From contig JBANAY010000003.1 of assembly GCA_037952775.1 (NCBI GenBank), positions 4,216,001 through 4,280,000 on the forward strand: a stretch of 64,000 nucleotides of DNA, in the 5' to 3' direction. The notes under the pieces were generated by a model. That model was not told the origin of the DNA, searched no databases, and was given only the letters and a program-made list of their open reading frames with translations. Position 1 is the stretch's first letter, and each line of letters opens with the position of its first letter. Shown one piece after another: positions 50,446-61,710 of the stretch. This DNA is from Clonostachys chloroleuca (Eukaryota > Ascomycota > Sordariomycetes > Hypocreales > Bionectriaceae). The translations under genes were made by a program, and so were the position numbers.

Positions 50446-53033
50446 ACAATCCGCATTTCTGAGCGCCTGGGTGAGAATTTCACTTCCAGCAGTTCAGGAT
50501 CATTGACCTGGTTATACTTGCCTCTTACGAGGTTTTTTTTTCTTCTAAATGACCACCATTTGTGCTTATAAGCCAAGAGAGAGTTAAGAAGGCTCTACGC
50601 AAATAATAATTTGAAGCAGACTCTCATTAGTTACTATCAATGCAAAAGATTTCCGGTGTTACTGTAATTACAGTCGTGATTTTGTTCAGAGTAGACTCGT
50701 AGGAAATACTCATCTCATTGATCCAAACGGAGCTCTTCCTCAAACACTCTTCTATAGCCTCCATTACTTTCCCCTAACAAATAAACATCGCGTAACTTGA
50801 GCGGCGCTTTATGCGGAATCAGATGATTGTGATAGTCACTGGCAAGGTGTCAGTGTAGAGCTAAATTGTGGGAGATAGGATAAGAAGTCCAATTATACCT
50901 ATTTGATTCACAGCCGGACATCGCGAAGAACGACGAAGAGTTTCTAGACTCGTCGTTAAGCACATATTATGGGCATCACAACGCGCAACTTGGGACGATT
51001 GGTTGGTTGTATTCCTACTCGGTTTTAGCCGGGAAAGTGCTTACCCCCTCGACATGACTCATGTCGGAACAGGCTGAAACGACCAGAGTACTCCATGTTC
51101 CATGTTGCTGATAGGAGATAGAATATGTAACGCCGGAGTTCGGCTTTGGAAAAGATGTACTCGCTAGAACTCCGTTCTCCCACACGGCAGATTGACTAAA
51201 TGCCCACGCTGTTTTCTCGGATCGACTTAATCAGATTAGAGTATATGCTTGTAATAAAAAGGAGAGCCCGTGTGAATTTCTAGTAACTTCTTACTTTATT
51301 TTGATAATTTTATGCAGTAGGTGGTCTTGGTAGCTCTAGGTGGCGCTCACTTCCTCTCTATGAATAAATGCTAATCTTATTGAGCTGGGGTACCCCAGGG
51401 TCGAGAGAATTTTCATCCAGATAGACATAGTGGCAACTTTTTAAGCTATATGGGATGGGCCCTAGGATCTTAATGGGTGGCTACTAGATCCAGAGGCTAT
51501 CTTCAGATAAGGAGTAACAATCAAGAACGAAAGACTCCTCCACTTTCCCCTCCTTCCGTTCTACCCCTATTACAGCCAAGCGATAAGAGCATCCAAGATA
51601 TGCTAGGATTCTCTCGTGAGATGACAACCGGGTAAAGCATCAGGGTCCGAAGTCCCGGCATTTCATTTAATGCATTAGAATTGAATCTACATAACAATTG
51701 ATAAATATGCCAAAGCAGGAAAACACCAATAGTTGGTGTGACAAAGATGAAAAAAGACGAATGGTAGAATATATGATAATTCGATTGTCCACCATGTGAC
51801 TTGGGATTTCCCCTCTAACCCACGTGGTGGGAGCCTTCACCAGATACGGGCCGATTCAATAAGTATCTTAAGGTGATACCGGGAGCCCCCGTTGGCCTGA
51901 AAATGATACCACTCCCTCTGTGCCCTCGCAACGCCGCCCAGCCATGTTTCTCCATTTTAACGCTACAGACCTAAGTCAAAAGGGGGGACAACGGACCCGC
52001 CCGGCCATCAGATCCCCCCACCTTGGGGAGTCCGTTGACCGGGGGGGTCCGTTGCTCCCCCTTTGACTTACAATTTTTTGTGTAATCATTTCTATGAGAT
52101 ATTGCCAACATGTTTCACAACCTTGATAACATCAATGAATCATTACTCGACTCGGTGATATGTTATTTTAAACAATCAGCTGTTCGAGAAGTTAGCCTGC
52201 TCAAGTGCTTGCTGCTTTTTAGGTCGCTTGTTGGCACCCTGGGTCGAGTCATCACGTATATTTTTATTTCTCGCACCACCATAGAGGATTACAAGACCAT
52301 TAGCTTTTCCAAGACGCCAATGGACCAGTTTATACAATGGTAAAGAGTACATCCCTAGTATATATATTCGGCTTTAATAAGTAGTGACAAACATCCCGGG
52401 AGACCGCTTACCGCCTCCATTCCCCGACTGGCCTAACCCCTACCGAGCTAGTAACCGGGCCGACATGATTGCCAAGACCGCTATTTGTGACCATCCCTGA
52501 GACCACGTGTATTACCTCAGGCTTCCATAAGCAGATACTTTCGAGAATAGTTACTAATACACTCTCAGCCATTAGGTAGCTTTTATCTCTTGTTAGAGAA
52601 TTGCGGGCACTACCCTGTTTCAATCCTGGCTCTTTGAGGCATAGTAAAGGATTTATGAAGGCTTTTCAGACTGTCGAGTTATTTTATATAATAATTAAGG
52701 CCTTTTAGTCTTCATCTTAGCTTACAGATATAACAGAATATATAATATAAGAAATTAATAATATTTAAGAAAAAGTTTCCTACTTATTTTTTTTTTTTTT
52801 TTAGTAATTTCTCAAGCTCCTCTTAAACACTGTATATAGACACCCAAAACGCGGATATCACGAGCGGAAGGATAAACAAAAGCTCAACTTTATCAATTTC
52901 TCGACTGTGTGCGTTAAGTTCTACTCTGCAGCTAACCGGTACTTAAAAATCGTCCATGTCCCTAAACTTGGAGCTATGGAATTGCAACAATATATAGTAG
53001 CCACGTGGCCCAGGACATTGTCTCGGTTATCAT
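50446..53033. other. 2.6-kb spacer downstream of AA9
   Basis: No gene is recognised. It holds a small MITE (51,972-52,070), a poly-T run near 52,787-52,802 next to a RIP-like AT-rich patch (52,680-52,790), and short frames (52,110-52,343 plus; 52,408-52,623 minus) with no motifs. Confidence 0.6.
51972..52070. mobile_element. 95-bp MITE / fold-back element with TA duplication
   Basis: TA, then AGTCAAAAGGGGGG.ACAACGGACC, a ~25-bp middle, then GGTCCGTTGC.CCCCCTTTGACT, then TA. The arms are imperfect inverted repeats of about 32 bp. A TA target duplication and such termini fit a Tc1/mariner (Fot1/Pot2-like) miniature inverted-repeat element with no coding content. Confidence 0.75.
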
Positions 53034-53913
53034 TTAAGCAACGTTATTGAAAAAATTCCATGTCTCTCCTGGAGCCCAGAGGCTTCCATTACTATCGCGA
53101 GGGTCACCGACATGGTCACCACCATGGGCAATCCACCAGACAGGGCGTTTGCTGCATGAGTACTCCGTCTTAATATGGGTTCCACTACCTCTGTTGGGTT
53201 CGGGAGCATTTTTCGATGCACATCCGTTCACGTTGAGGAAGCGGTCTCGCAAAGCCCTTCCACGATCAACAGGAAGTACAGAATCGGCTACTCCATGAAT
53301 GCCAAGATAAGCAACGGGAGTGTTGCCGCCGTTGCAACCGCTCAGTTCTGCACCAGCAATCGGAGCAACGGCGCGGAAGACATCTTATGAGTTATAGTTA
53401 GGTTCCTGAACGCAGGCGTTGAATCAATGCCATGATAGCATGTAAGGACTTACTGGGACGGGCACATGCTACAGAGAAGGACATGGCGCCTCCATAACTG
53501 AAGCCAGTAGCAAAGATTTTCTTTTCATCAACGCAGAGATTGTTGTTGATATTGGCGAGGATGGCATCAGTGAAAGTAATATCCTCACCACCATTGTTTG
53601 CCCAACCAGCATTGAGGCCGTTAGGAGCAACAAAGATGGTAGAACCCTGGGAAAGTGGGTCAAGGCCGTAATAGCCTGCATCAGCCACGTTTTGCATACT
53701 TCCACCCAGCCAGTGGTAACCAAACACAAGGTTATGGGCTCTCTGGTTATTGTAGCCGTTCGGGACCTTTAGGGTGTACTGGCGATTACGTCCATTGACC
53801 TGAACATTGTAAACACCACTTTGAAGACCTTGTTTTCCACAACCGGCCGTCTGAGCATCAACTAGGCCGGCCATTGCGGCCAGGCCGAGGATAATGGAGG
53901 AAGGAGGAAGCAT
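53034..53913 (-). CDS. faeC: Feruloyl esterase, FaeC type, secreted
   Basis: Two exons (53,454-53,913 and 53,034-53,383) with a 70-nt intron (GTAAGT...AAG) give 269 residues in a consistent frame. The enzyme hydrolyses ferulate esters from arabinoxylan or pectin side chains. Signal peptide 1-20 ([20 protein letters not shown]). The alpha/beta-hydrolase nucleophile is Ser139 in [11 protein letters not shown]; Asp187 (HGVADSVLP) and His244 (HGGDHVGDP) complete a probable triad. The intron falls within ACARP|NVFRAVAP, and both sides match the family. Length fits Aspergillus FaeC-type enzymes, and there is no CBM1. The frame is open upstream to 53,931, but the only ATG is at 53,911-53,913. Exon 1 read alone would look like a truncated protein; splicing restores a full-length enzyme. 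Confidence 0.88.
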
Positions 53914-55267
53914 GGCGATGAAGATCCACAATTTAACTCGAGTCGTAGCTATTGAAGGGTTGTGAATGAAATTCTCATGAAGAGTACAGTAGGCGTTCCA
54001 AGCCGCGGGCTACGAGCAGCTAATATAATTTGGGTGCATGCCGATCACTGAGGGCTCGCCTTCAGACTCACAAATCAATGAGGCTCGGAAGGCAAAATCC
54101 GTGGCCAAAAGGCGTCTTCCCTTCCGAATGTAACGACTGAAACAGGCTGGGTCTCGTCTTGGACCAGAATCATTCGGGCGGTTATTGACGTGGGCCTAGG
54201 GGAGGAGATGTAACGCGTATAACAATAAGCCTGTGAAGAATTGCCGTATCGGCTCAAGAGATTATTACCCCTGCCATCTTATCAATGGGAATTCGTCTTA
54301 GAGTTGCCCTGCAGCGCTTATTGTGGAGAATAGTGGGCAGATCCAGCTCAAAGGAGGGGGTGTTGCATCAGAACAACACGAGGCCAAGCCTGTAAGGAGG
54401 GAAACTGTAGCATCTTGTTTATGCGTAAAGCCAGGAGAGTCGCAGTTTCCACTCATTTCTTCTTCATCTGATTTGGGCACTAATTTGCCAACCCAACATG
54501 TCAACTAATAGTTGATAATGTTAATATCGTGGAAGGGAGGCAATTATGTATACTTAAAAAAGCGATGTAGTGTCTCCATTTAACTGTTCTCAGTTCAATA
54601 TGCTCCCTCTACCTCAGAGGCACGGCAAGGAGAGGCCGGCAGTGATGCAAATATTCAGTCTTGTGTTGCTCCTAACAAAGTTGCTTTTATTTGTACTTTT
54701 GCTTGACTTAATGTTAAGTAACTAAATCCATTCAGACTAGCAGCCGTCCTCCCATTCGTTCGTTAATAGCTCTTGCAACCATGGATATTAGAAGAAGCGA
54801 ATACCGAGGCAAGCCCTTCAATGCGTATCTTGTTCACCTGCTTCATATGCTTCAGCCGCTTGGCTTACGCTCTTAGCTGTGGTGATTACTTGTTAATATT
54901 AGTAGTAGTTTTGGAAGAGCGGAGGGAATGTAGTACAAGAACTATTTTAATAAATCTAGTAGCTTGACTCAATACGGTAAACAAGTAACAATACTATGGG
55001 AAGTACTTGGCGGACTGAAAGACGCACGAGATTGCCAAGCCGCAATTCGTTGGCGACGTTTCCCCGCTGCTGTTATTGCTTTTCGCCCGATAATGAAAAT
55101 ATAGCTCTTATGAATTACGGCTATATGGTTAATATATTATAAGATCACTACTTGAATAGTAAAATCAGATGATTATGAGGTCTCTCTCCTGATACTAGCT
55201 CGGTTAATCTCAAGCGCCTCCGTTCCTAAGGTTGCCTAGTACGTATTATTCTCCCGGCTGAAAGGTT

Positions 55268-55274
55268 GGCTAAA
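55268..55274 (+). promoter_or_regulatory. Possible XlnR/Xyr1 site upstream of GH10
   Basis: GGCTAAA within GGTTGGCTAAAGAC, about 540 bp before the GH10 start codon; the same 7-mer occurs upstream of the GH62 gene. Confidence 0.35.
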
Positions 55275-55681
55275 GACAGCCTGATGCTTATTAATAATGC
55301 GTAATCCTTAACTTGGAGAGGAAGAGCCGAGTGCCCCACACTTCTTTGAATCAGTACCGACAGGGACGATCCGTAGCAGGAAGGTTTTAATGCAACTACC
55401 GTTTCAGCCTGTTCGTACTACGAGGGATCCAAATGGACTCCACAAGGTTCCAGGCCAGATTAAGAGAATTTGAGCAAACACTTCGTACAGCATGTTCCGT
55501 ATATTCCAGTCTAGGCTCGATCGACGAAACCTCCCGAATTCCAAATGAGGCTGACTCTTAGAACTCCTGAATGTCATGAGGACTAGGATTCGGCCCTTGT
55601 AGCGTTACATACTAAATTCTCGGCTTGGTCGTGCCGAATTACTTGATACATCTTTCAGCATTCACAAAAGCGATGATATTT

Positions 55682-55703
55682 AAGCCCAAGGTCTCTTGGG
55701 CTT
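55682..55703. promoter_or_regulatory. Perfect inverted repeat in GH10 promoter
   Basis: AAGCCCAAG-GTCT-CTTGGGCTT, perfect 9-bp arms with a 4-nt spacer, 113 bp before the GH10 ATG. It could be a dyad site for a dimeric regulator or chance. No known binding-site consensus is assigned. Confidence 0.35.
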
Positions 55704-55815
55704 TAAATCATCCCAATACTCTCCCTTACAGTACAACCCAGTTCCTGAGATTCACCTCGCCTGTAACACATCAGGATTTGCCCTCCTAAATTACGCCGCT
55801 ATAACATCATAAGTC

Positions 55816-57084
55816 ATGAAGCTGAGCACTGCCCTACTGCTGGTTCCGCTGGCTGCTGCCGTGCCTGTGGATTACCCCGAGCTCGACGCAGAGCTTGCAG
55901 GTGCTCGCATCAATGTGACCGAGCCTGAGCTAACATTTGAACCGCGCCAGGCGAGCGCCAGCGTTCACGATCTCTTCCGTCAGCGTGGAAAGACCTACTT
56001 TGGCGTTGCTACTGACCAAGGGCTCCTCAATCAGGGTAAAAATGCTGCCATTATCCAGCGTAACATGGGTCAGGTTACCCCGGAAAATTCGATGAAGTGG
56101 GATGCTTTGGAGCCAAATCAGGGCCAGTTTAACTGGGCCGGAGCCGACAATCTGGTCAACTTTGCTACCCAGAACAACAAAATGGTCCGCGGTCATACCC
56201 TCGTCTGGCATTCACAGCTTCCACAGTGGGTCAAAAACATCGGTGACGCGAACCAGCTGCGCTCAGTCCTCCGAAATCACGTCACCACCATTGTGTCCCG
56301 TTATCGTGGCCGCATCCAGCATTGGGTATGTTTGGCCTGCGTCTCAATTTCCCTAACAAATCACCTGCAAAGCATTAGTTCCTCTCCAGCGTTCGAAACT
56401 AACAATGCCGTAGGATGTCGTCAACGAAATCCTAAACGAAGACGGCACTCTCCGATCTTCTGTATTTTCCAACGTGCTGGGCGAGGAGTTCGTCAAGATT
56501 GCCTTTGAGGCTGCCCGCGCTGCCGATCCTAAGTGCAAGCTCTACATCAATGACTACAACCTCGATCAAGCCAACTACGGAAAGGTCAATGGAATGCGCA
56601 ACCTAGTCAACAAATGGATCTCTCAGGGTGTTCCTATTGATGGTATTGGTAAGCATTTTGGTCCAGTCTTCGCGGGGCCCTTGCTGGGCTACGAGTTACC
56701 TTGAATCACTGAACTTACAAATGACGACAGGCTCGCAGACTCACATCAGCCCCGGAATGGGAAACAACGTCCGGGGCGCCCTTGAGCAACTTGCTTCTAC
56801 CAATGTGCGCGAGGTTGCGATCACCGAGCTTGATATCAAGAATGCTCCAACATCTGATTACACTGCTGTCGTCAACGCTTGCAGAGCTGTCTCAAAATGT
56901 GTCGGCATCACCGTTTGGGGAATTTCTGACAAGGTAAGTTATCCCTTCGCTATCTAGGCTACTTCAATCGCCAACTATTACCATCTAGGACTCGTGGAGG
57001 AGCGGTGAATCTCCTCTCTTGTACGACAACAATTACAACCCCAAGCCTGCTTATGATGCAATTGTGCAGTCTCTTCAGATCTAA
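55816..57084 (+). CDS. GH10 endo-1,4-beta-xylanase, secreted
   Basis: Four exons (55,816-56,325; 56,414-56,648; 56,731-56,933; 56,989-57,084) with introns of 88, 82 and 55 nt, all GT..AG, give 347 residues. The enzyme cleaves the beta-1,4-xylan backbone extracellularly. Signal peptide about 1-15 ([15 protein letters not shown]), then a short propeptide-like stretch ending near PRQAS, then a TIM-barrel GH10 domain. Markers are [21 protein letters not shown], the acid/base Glu175 in W|DVVNEIL (the exon 1/2 junction falls between Trp170 and Asp171) and the nucleophile Glu281 in [19 protein letters not shown] at the third junction and the C-terminal [11 protein letters not shown] are typical. There is no CBM1. 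Without splicing the gene looks broken into three frames; with splicing it is intact. Confidence 0.94.
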
Positions 57085-57639
57085 ACAGACTGGGCCTTAG
57101 TATCTCTTTTTTGCGTGTAACTTTCACAAAGAATGGATGTGGTGATTGTTCCGGTAGACTTGCCTTGTTTCCTAGTTTGCCCACAGACTTTCCCACGTCA
57201 GAATTTGAGTTGATGTATATAGATGGAATTTATGGGTGTTGATTTAGCTGTAGTACCGATTCGACACGCCAACAGGAGTTTATTAAATAATATTTTCTAG
57301 AATTGCTAGAATCATAAGTCCAATGACGACAGCAGAGTGTGAAGTTCATTTCTTATATTTTGAATAGTCGAAAATCTTCAATATTGTAAGATAGACCGAT
57401 TATTTGGCGTGATTTCAGGCGAGTTCACTTGCCACACATATCATCAACCTTATCTCGACTGGATTAAAAGTAACTTGAAACCCGGAATGTGAAGGGTGGC
57501 TTGTTTTCGCCATGAAAATATAGGAGCTGTGGCATAGACGATACGCTAGCTAGGGATGAAAAGGCTATAATATGGATGCGACGTGAGTTGATATATCGTT
57601 GTGTGATAAGTGTTTGAACGTTCTTAGCCAGGGATATGT
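57085..57639. other. Spacer after GH10 gene
   Basis: 3' flank of the xylanase gene; nothing recognised apart from short chance frames (for example 57,464-57,658 minus). Confidence 0.55.
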
Positions 57640-58260
57640 TGTAAAATGTTGGCTTCAAGTCTCTCTTTTGCTAGGATTTGTGAGGTTATACTCTTCCATG
57701 AGTTCAACGAGGTCTTCTGTTTCTGCCTCTCCTCTAGAGATATACGGACCTCCCCACATCTCATGGTGCAGGTTGAAGTCTCCAACAACGATCTGCTCTA
57801 TTTGTCTGTCCGAGTCAAGTGCTTTCCGCAGATGAGGCAGCATGCTCTGTCTGTTCTCCACTCTTTGGTCGGGATTATAGATATTGTGTAGCTTGATCTC
57901 TCTAGTTATATCGCCCTGTCCAGGACTAGGGTTACCGTGCAGAGATACCGGTTGTACGACTCAAATCGCTATTTGGAATAATCCAGTCGTTTGTTGATGA
58001 ACAGGCAGACCTGATCTATACTCTCTCTGTTGCTCTGGGGATAATATAGGTGAAACCGGTCTTTCGCCGGATGGTGTATAATATCCATAAAGGGGTTTGC
58101 CTACGGTTCTTAGATGGCGAGGATATTAAAATCTATGATCTTAATATCCCGTAGTAGGGTAGCCATAATGATATCTTTTGATTTCCTATTATTATACTAT
58201 AGTATTGAGAGTGATTTCCTGTAGCTCATCCACGGTTGTCGACATCTCTATTGTCCGCTT
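57640..58260 (-). pseudogene. LINE (non-LTR retrotransposon) endonuclease remnant
   Basis: The minus strand encodes part of an endonuclease/exonuclease/phosphatase domain typical of Tad-type fungal LINEs: an upstream piece with ATLLRDIKIIDFNILAI.EP and NPFMDIIHH..KDRFHLYYP (about 57,990-58,170), FINKRLDYSK, and a still-open piece at 57,655-57,861 with QIVVGDFNLHHEMWGGP. The GDFN.HH..WG motif is the catalytic GDFNxH box. In-frame TAA/TAG stops mark inactivation. The RT domain that should follow downstream (lower coordinates) is missing. Confidence 0.7.
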
Positions 58261-59815
58261 GAAAGGTGCTATATAGTTGTGCCGAGGTTGCGCCGAGGGC
58301 TTCCAAGGCCCTTCTGGATGGTATTATGATCCTCTGGGGCCGTTGGCTGCCCCTGTTGACTATTGTCTCGTTTTCTACCCCGTTGGAGTGGACTGTATTG
58401 CTTTCGGGGTTGACCCTCTTTTGTCCCCTCTTCGTTGGTGACCTAATCCTTCCTTGCCGACTCTGTTATGTGCGGCCGGGTAGGAGAGATGGTGCTCCCT
58501 CTCGTATCGCTCGTCCAGTCGGTTCCTCATGGGTTCTCACCATTGGGTTTGCCTGGTTGGCAACCATGTTATTTTACGGCGCTAGGTGGTATCTAGGGCG
58601 AGCAGTATATGCAGCCTTAACTTTGGCCATCTCCTCCTTCTTGTTTGCGTACTGGTAGCTCTATACCTCATGCCGGCCTTAATAGTTGGTGCACTTCTGG
58701 GGTATACTCCTTTCAGACTTTACGGGATATTCGCAGGACCTATAGTCTTAAATACAGTAGCTATATTTTTTTATTACCTTATACTGGGTTCCTTTGTAGC
58801 TGTATCCTTAGCAGCTGAAGTATTACCTCAGATAGTATAACCTATTGTATAGCTTATACTGAAAGACTTCTCCTTACCAGATCAGGCCTTTATTAATAAT
58901 CTTATTAGTATCTTAAGGCCTCGTAAACTCTATAATAACAGAGGAGGTACTCTTTATTATAAATATCTTTATAAGCTATTCGATATATTTAATTCCTATA
59001 TTTAGGATAAACGGTTTATTTTCCTATAAGATATTATCTCTGGTATCTTCAAATTGTTCTATATCCATAGAGCTAGTACGAATACTGTATACAGGAACGC
59101 CGTATATCAGAATACGGACAGCGGCCCTGCTGCCGACCCGGTGCTCCCATCCTCGGCGAACTATCAGAGTACCTCATCTCAGTAGGCGACAGCTTATTGA
59201 TAGATCGATAAGCCGATAAGTGATATCAACAGGTTTAGTCTCTCAGGCTGCCACATTGGAGGCTACTCTATCAAAGGCAATGGCTCAACATTTGACACGG
59301 CTCCAAACTTGGGCAACGTCATGCGAGTCGATCAGTGTTACGTTGTTCAATTCGGCGGCCTTGTTGGAAATTTGTAATCATCCCATGGGAATCATTTGAC
59401 AACCAAGGCTTTAACAGCTTTGAAAGCACCATATTGCTTCGTAGCCGTGGCTGAGCGTCCACCGTGTCAGACGCGGGGTGGGGCCGAACCCTGTAGATGA
59501 CCGAATCTGACACATGCCAACTAATTACCGTGTTCACCTGGTTATACTACTACGACGAGCACTATGTGTGAGGTTTATATTATCTCCATATAAGCCACCA
59601 ACAGCAGGGGTCGGAAATATGCCGCCATGAATACATCAAGTCTCCAGGCAGAAGCTTCATTGTGCCAGGGGAGATATTCTTGCAACTAACTTCTAAGAAG
59701 GCCTCAAGAATCGTCCGTGAAGCAAGTATAAATTGGCCTCTATCCCCTCTTTAACATACGTGAATTTGGGCCATTACACCTACATCATCAAGATCTCTAC
59801 ACTCTACTACCAATT
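58261..59815. other. Spacer with possible LINE ORF1 trace and AT-rich patch
   Basis: Minus-strand reading of 58,261-58,660 gives a hydrophilic Arg/Glu-rich piece (RIIIPSRRALEALGATSAQL) immediately before the endonuclease, as expected for the end of LINE ORF1 or the endonuclease start. The plus frame 58,266-58,658 is probably its antisense shadow. 58,720-59,060 is AT-rich and RIP-like. From 59,060 to the tannase-family gene nothing is recognised. Confidence 0.45.
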
Positions 59816-61387
59816 ATGATATCATTTCGCTCAATCTTCTTCTTTACGACTCTCCTCGCCTCCGTGGCGGCGGACAAAGGACTCGACAGAACCTCGAGAT
59901 GCGCGTGTGCGACACTCAAAAAGCCTGACATTCCTGGCGCGGAGGTCATATCCATCAATGGAACACAGCTTCTCAACCACACCGTTCCCGCATTCCCAGG
60001 CCTCCTCCCAGAGCCAGTTACCGGCCTTGACATCTGCGCAGTCGACGTGGCTTTGAGGCACCAAGGTGCACATGACCAAGTTCTTGTCAAAGTCTGGCTG
60101 CCACTTAAAGGTTGGAACGGACGGTTCCAGGCCAACGGCGGATCAGGCTTCGCAGCTGGTGCTCTGGATCTGACTCTCGGCCCTACCGCCAAGTTGGGCT
60201 ACGCGGCAGCATCAACAGACGCAGGTGTTGGATTCGACCCGCAATCGCCTGCAGAATGGGCATTGCTGGCGGATGGGTCCGTGAATCAAGAGGCACTGGC
60301 CAACTTTGCGTATCGGTCTGTACAGGATGTCGGTCTGGTTGGAAAGGCTATAACTAAGCAGTTCTATGGGAAGAAACCTCAATACTCGTACTGGAACGGG
60401 TGCTCAACTGGCGGGAGGCAAGGACTGGTTGCCGCACAGAGATACCCAGATCTGTTTGACGGAATTCTGGCCGGCGCACCCGCAATCTCCTGGCCAACGT
60501 ATGTGGTGGCGGAACAGTGGCCGCAAGTTGTCATGCACGAGGAAAACACATTTCCTTCGCCATGTGAGCTCAAGGCGTTTACTGATGCTGCAGTTGCCGA
60601 ATGCGATACCCTTGATGGACTTACGGATGGAGTCATCAACGATCCCAACGCCTGCCATTTCGACCCGTACAAGCTGATTGGGCATGGGATTGAATGCGAT
60701 GGAACAAACATCACAATCACCGAGTCTATTGCCAAAGTGGTTCAAAAGCTGCACCAAGGGCCTTTTGATCAGGACGGGCAGCGACTTTGGTATGGCTTGA
60801 ATTTCGGTGCTGCTTTGGACATTTTGGCCAACACAGTTGTGGTTAACGGGACGCGCAAAGGGTCGTCATTCTTCGTTAACGATGCTTGGATTCGGTATTG
60901 GGTTACCAAAAAGCCCAAATATGACCTTGATCAGATTGATTACACGACGCTCAAGAATCTATTTACTCAGTCGGCCAAGGAATACAATGCCATTATTGGT
61001 TCAGACAACCCCAATCTTTCAGCATTCGAACACGCAGGTGGCAAGCTACTCGTCTGGCATGGCTTGTCGGATCAGATCATTTTCCCCAATGGAAGCGTCA
61101 ACTATCGCGATCAAGTCGAGCAGTTACTGGGCGGCCCATCCAAGGTAGACAGGTTCTTCCGCCTATTCCTTGCCCCGGGCGTCGACCATTGCGCCGGGAC
61201 ACCATCCCTTGGTGCCGTCCCGACCGATCCTTTTGGGGCGTTGGTAAGCTGGGTGGAGGAGAAGATAGCACCGGTCCATCTGTCCGCCCAAGTCTCGGGA
61301 GCTGATCGAATTATCTGCCCTTACCCTCTGACGTCGAGGTATATTGGAGGCGGAAACGCTTCCGCCTCTAGTTTCGAGTGTCTTTAG
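59816..61387 (+). CDS. Tannase-family feruloyl esterase, secreted
   Basis: Intronless gene for 523 residues. The tannase/feruloyl esterase family (PF07519 type) hydrolyses ester bonds of ferulic, p-coumaric or gallic acid. Signal peptide about 1-19 (MISFRSIFFFTTLLASVAA). Ser197 in NGCSTGGRQG, Asp419 in HGLSDQIIF and His458 in GVDHCAGT form the triad. Cys196 and Cys459, adjacent to Ser and His, are placed for the CS..HC disulfide characteristic of this family. DTLDGLTDGVINDP (about residues 263-276) matches the lid calcium-binding loop. Motifs WNGRFQANGGSG and TDAGV are also typical. Several N-glycosylation sequons (NGT, NHT, NGS) are present. It differs in fold details and ancestry from the FaeC-type enzyme nearby, so the locus holds two independent esterase families. 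Ferulate versus gallate preference cannot be decided by eye. Confidence 0.92.
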   Translation: MISFRSIFFFTTLLASVAADKGLDRTSRCACATLKKPDIPGAEVISINGTQLLNHTVPAFPGLLPEPVTGLDICAVDVALRHQGAHDQVLVKVWLPLKGWNGRFQANGGSGFAAGALDLTLGPTAKLGYAAASTDAGVGFDPQSPAEWALLADGSVNQEALANFAYRSVQDVGLVGKAITKQFYGKKPQYSYWNGCSTGGRQGLVAAQRYPDLFDGILAGAPAISWPTYVVAEQWPQVVMHEENTFPSPCELKAFTDAAVAECDTLDGLTDGVINDPNACHFDPYKLIGHGIECDGTNITITESIAKVVQKLHQGPFDQDGQRLWYGLNFGAALDILANTVVVNGTRKGSSFFVNDAWIRYWVTKKPKYDLDQIDYTTLKNLFTQSAKEYNAIIGSDNPNLSAFEHAGGKLLVWHGLSDQIIFPNGSVNYRDQVEQLLGGPSKVDRFFRLFLAPGVDHCAGTPSLGAVPTDPFGALVSWVEEKIAPVHLSAQVSGADRIICPYPLTSRYIGGGNASASSFECL

Positions 61388-61710
61388 TCATTGATTACCG
61401 AGAAGAGATTCGAGCTGGAGTCTAGGTAGTATGTAGTAATCTAATGTCATGTAGTTAATTTACGTGAGATTTTAGCCTCTAAATTACCGAGTCCCAGAAT
61501 CTGTGTTCGCTTGTGCCTGCTTATATTGACCCACTCGTGTGGCTATGGCCAACTACGTAGTCCTTGACGCCTTCAGCCCTAGGAATTATTTCCGCTCCGT
61601 GGCAGTGCAGAATATTCTTCATTCGAAAGACATGCTCTCCGCCTGGTTAATCAAGTAAGTCGTGGACGAGCATGTACTGATGTATCTTCGCCCTCTCAGT
61701 CAAGACGACG
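61388..61710. other. 323-bp spacer before the regulator gene
   Basis: 3' end of the esterase gene and 5' region of the Zn2Cys6 gene; no specific site recognised. Confidence 0.5.

Larger units (their letters stand above)
53914..55815. other. 1.9-kb shared upstream region of faeC and GH10 genes
   Basis: The faeC gene leaves leftward and the GH10 gene rightward, so this is divergent promoter space. It contains a GGCTAAA motif and a perfect 9-bp-arm hairpin (listed). Short frames such as 54,298-54,504 minus and 54,773-54,967 plus lack recognisable features. Confidence 0.6.

Noticed and set aside
53398..53931. Truncated feruloyl esterase of 177 residues
   Set aside because: A 70-nt GT..AG intron joins it in frame to a second exon carrying the Asp and His of the triad, so the gene is intact.
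58266..58658. 130-codon plus-strand ORF with hydrophobic stretches
   Set aside because: The opposite strand reads a hydrophilic segment contiguous with the LINE endonuclease; no signal peptide or family is visible in the plus frame.
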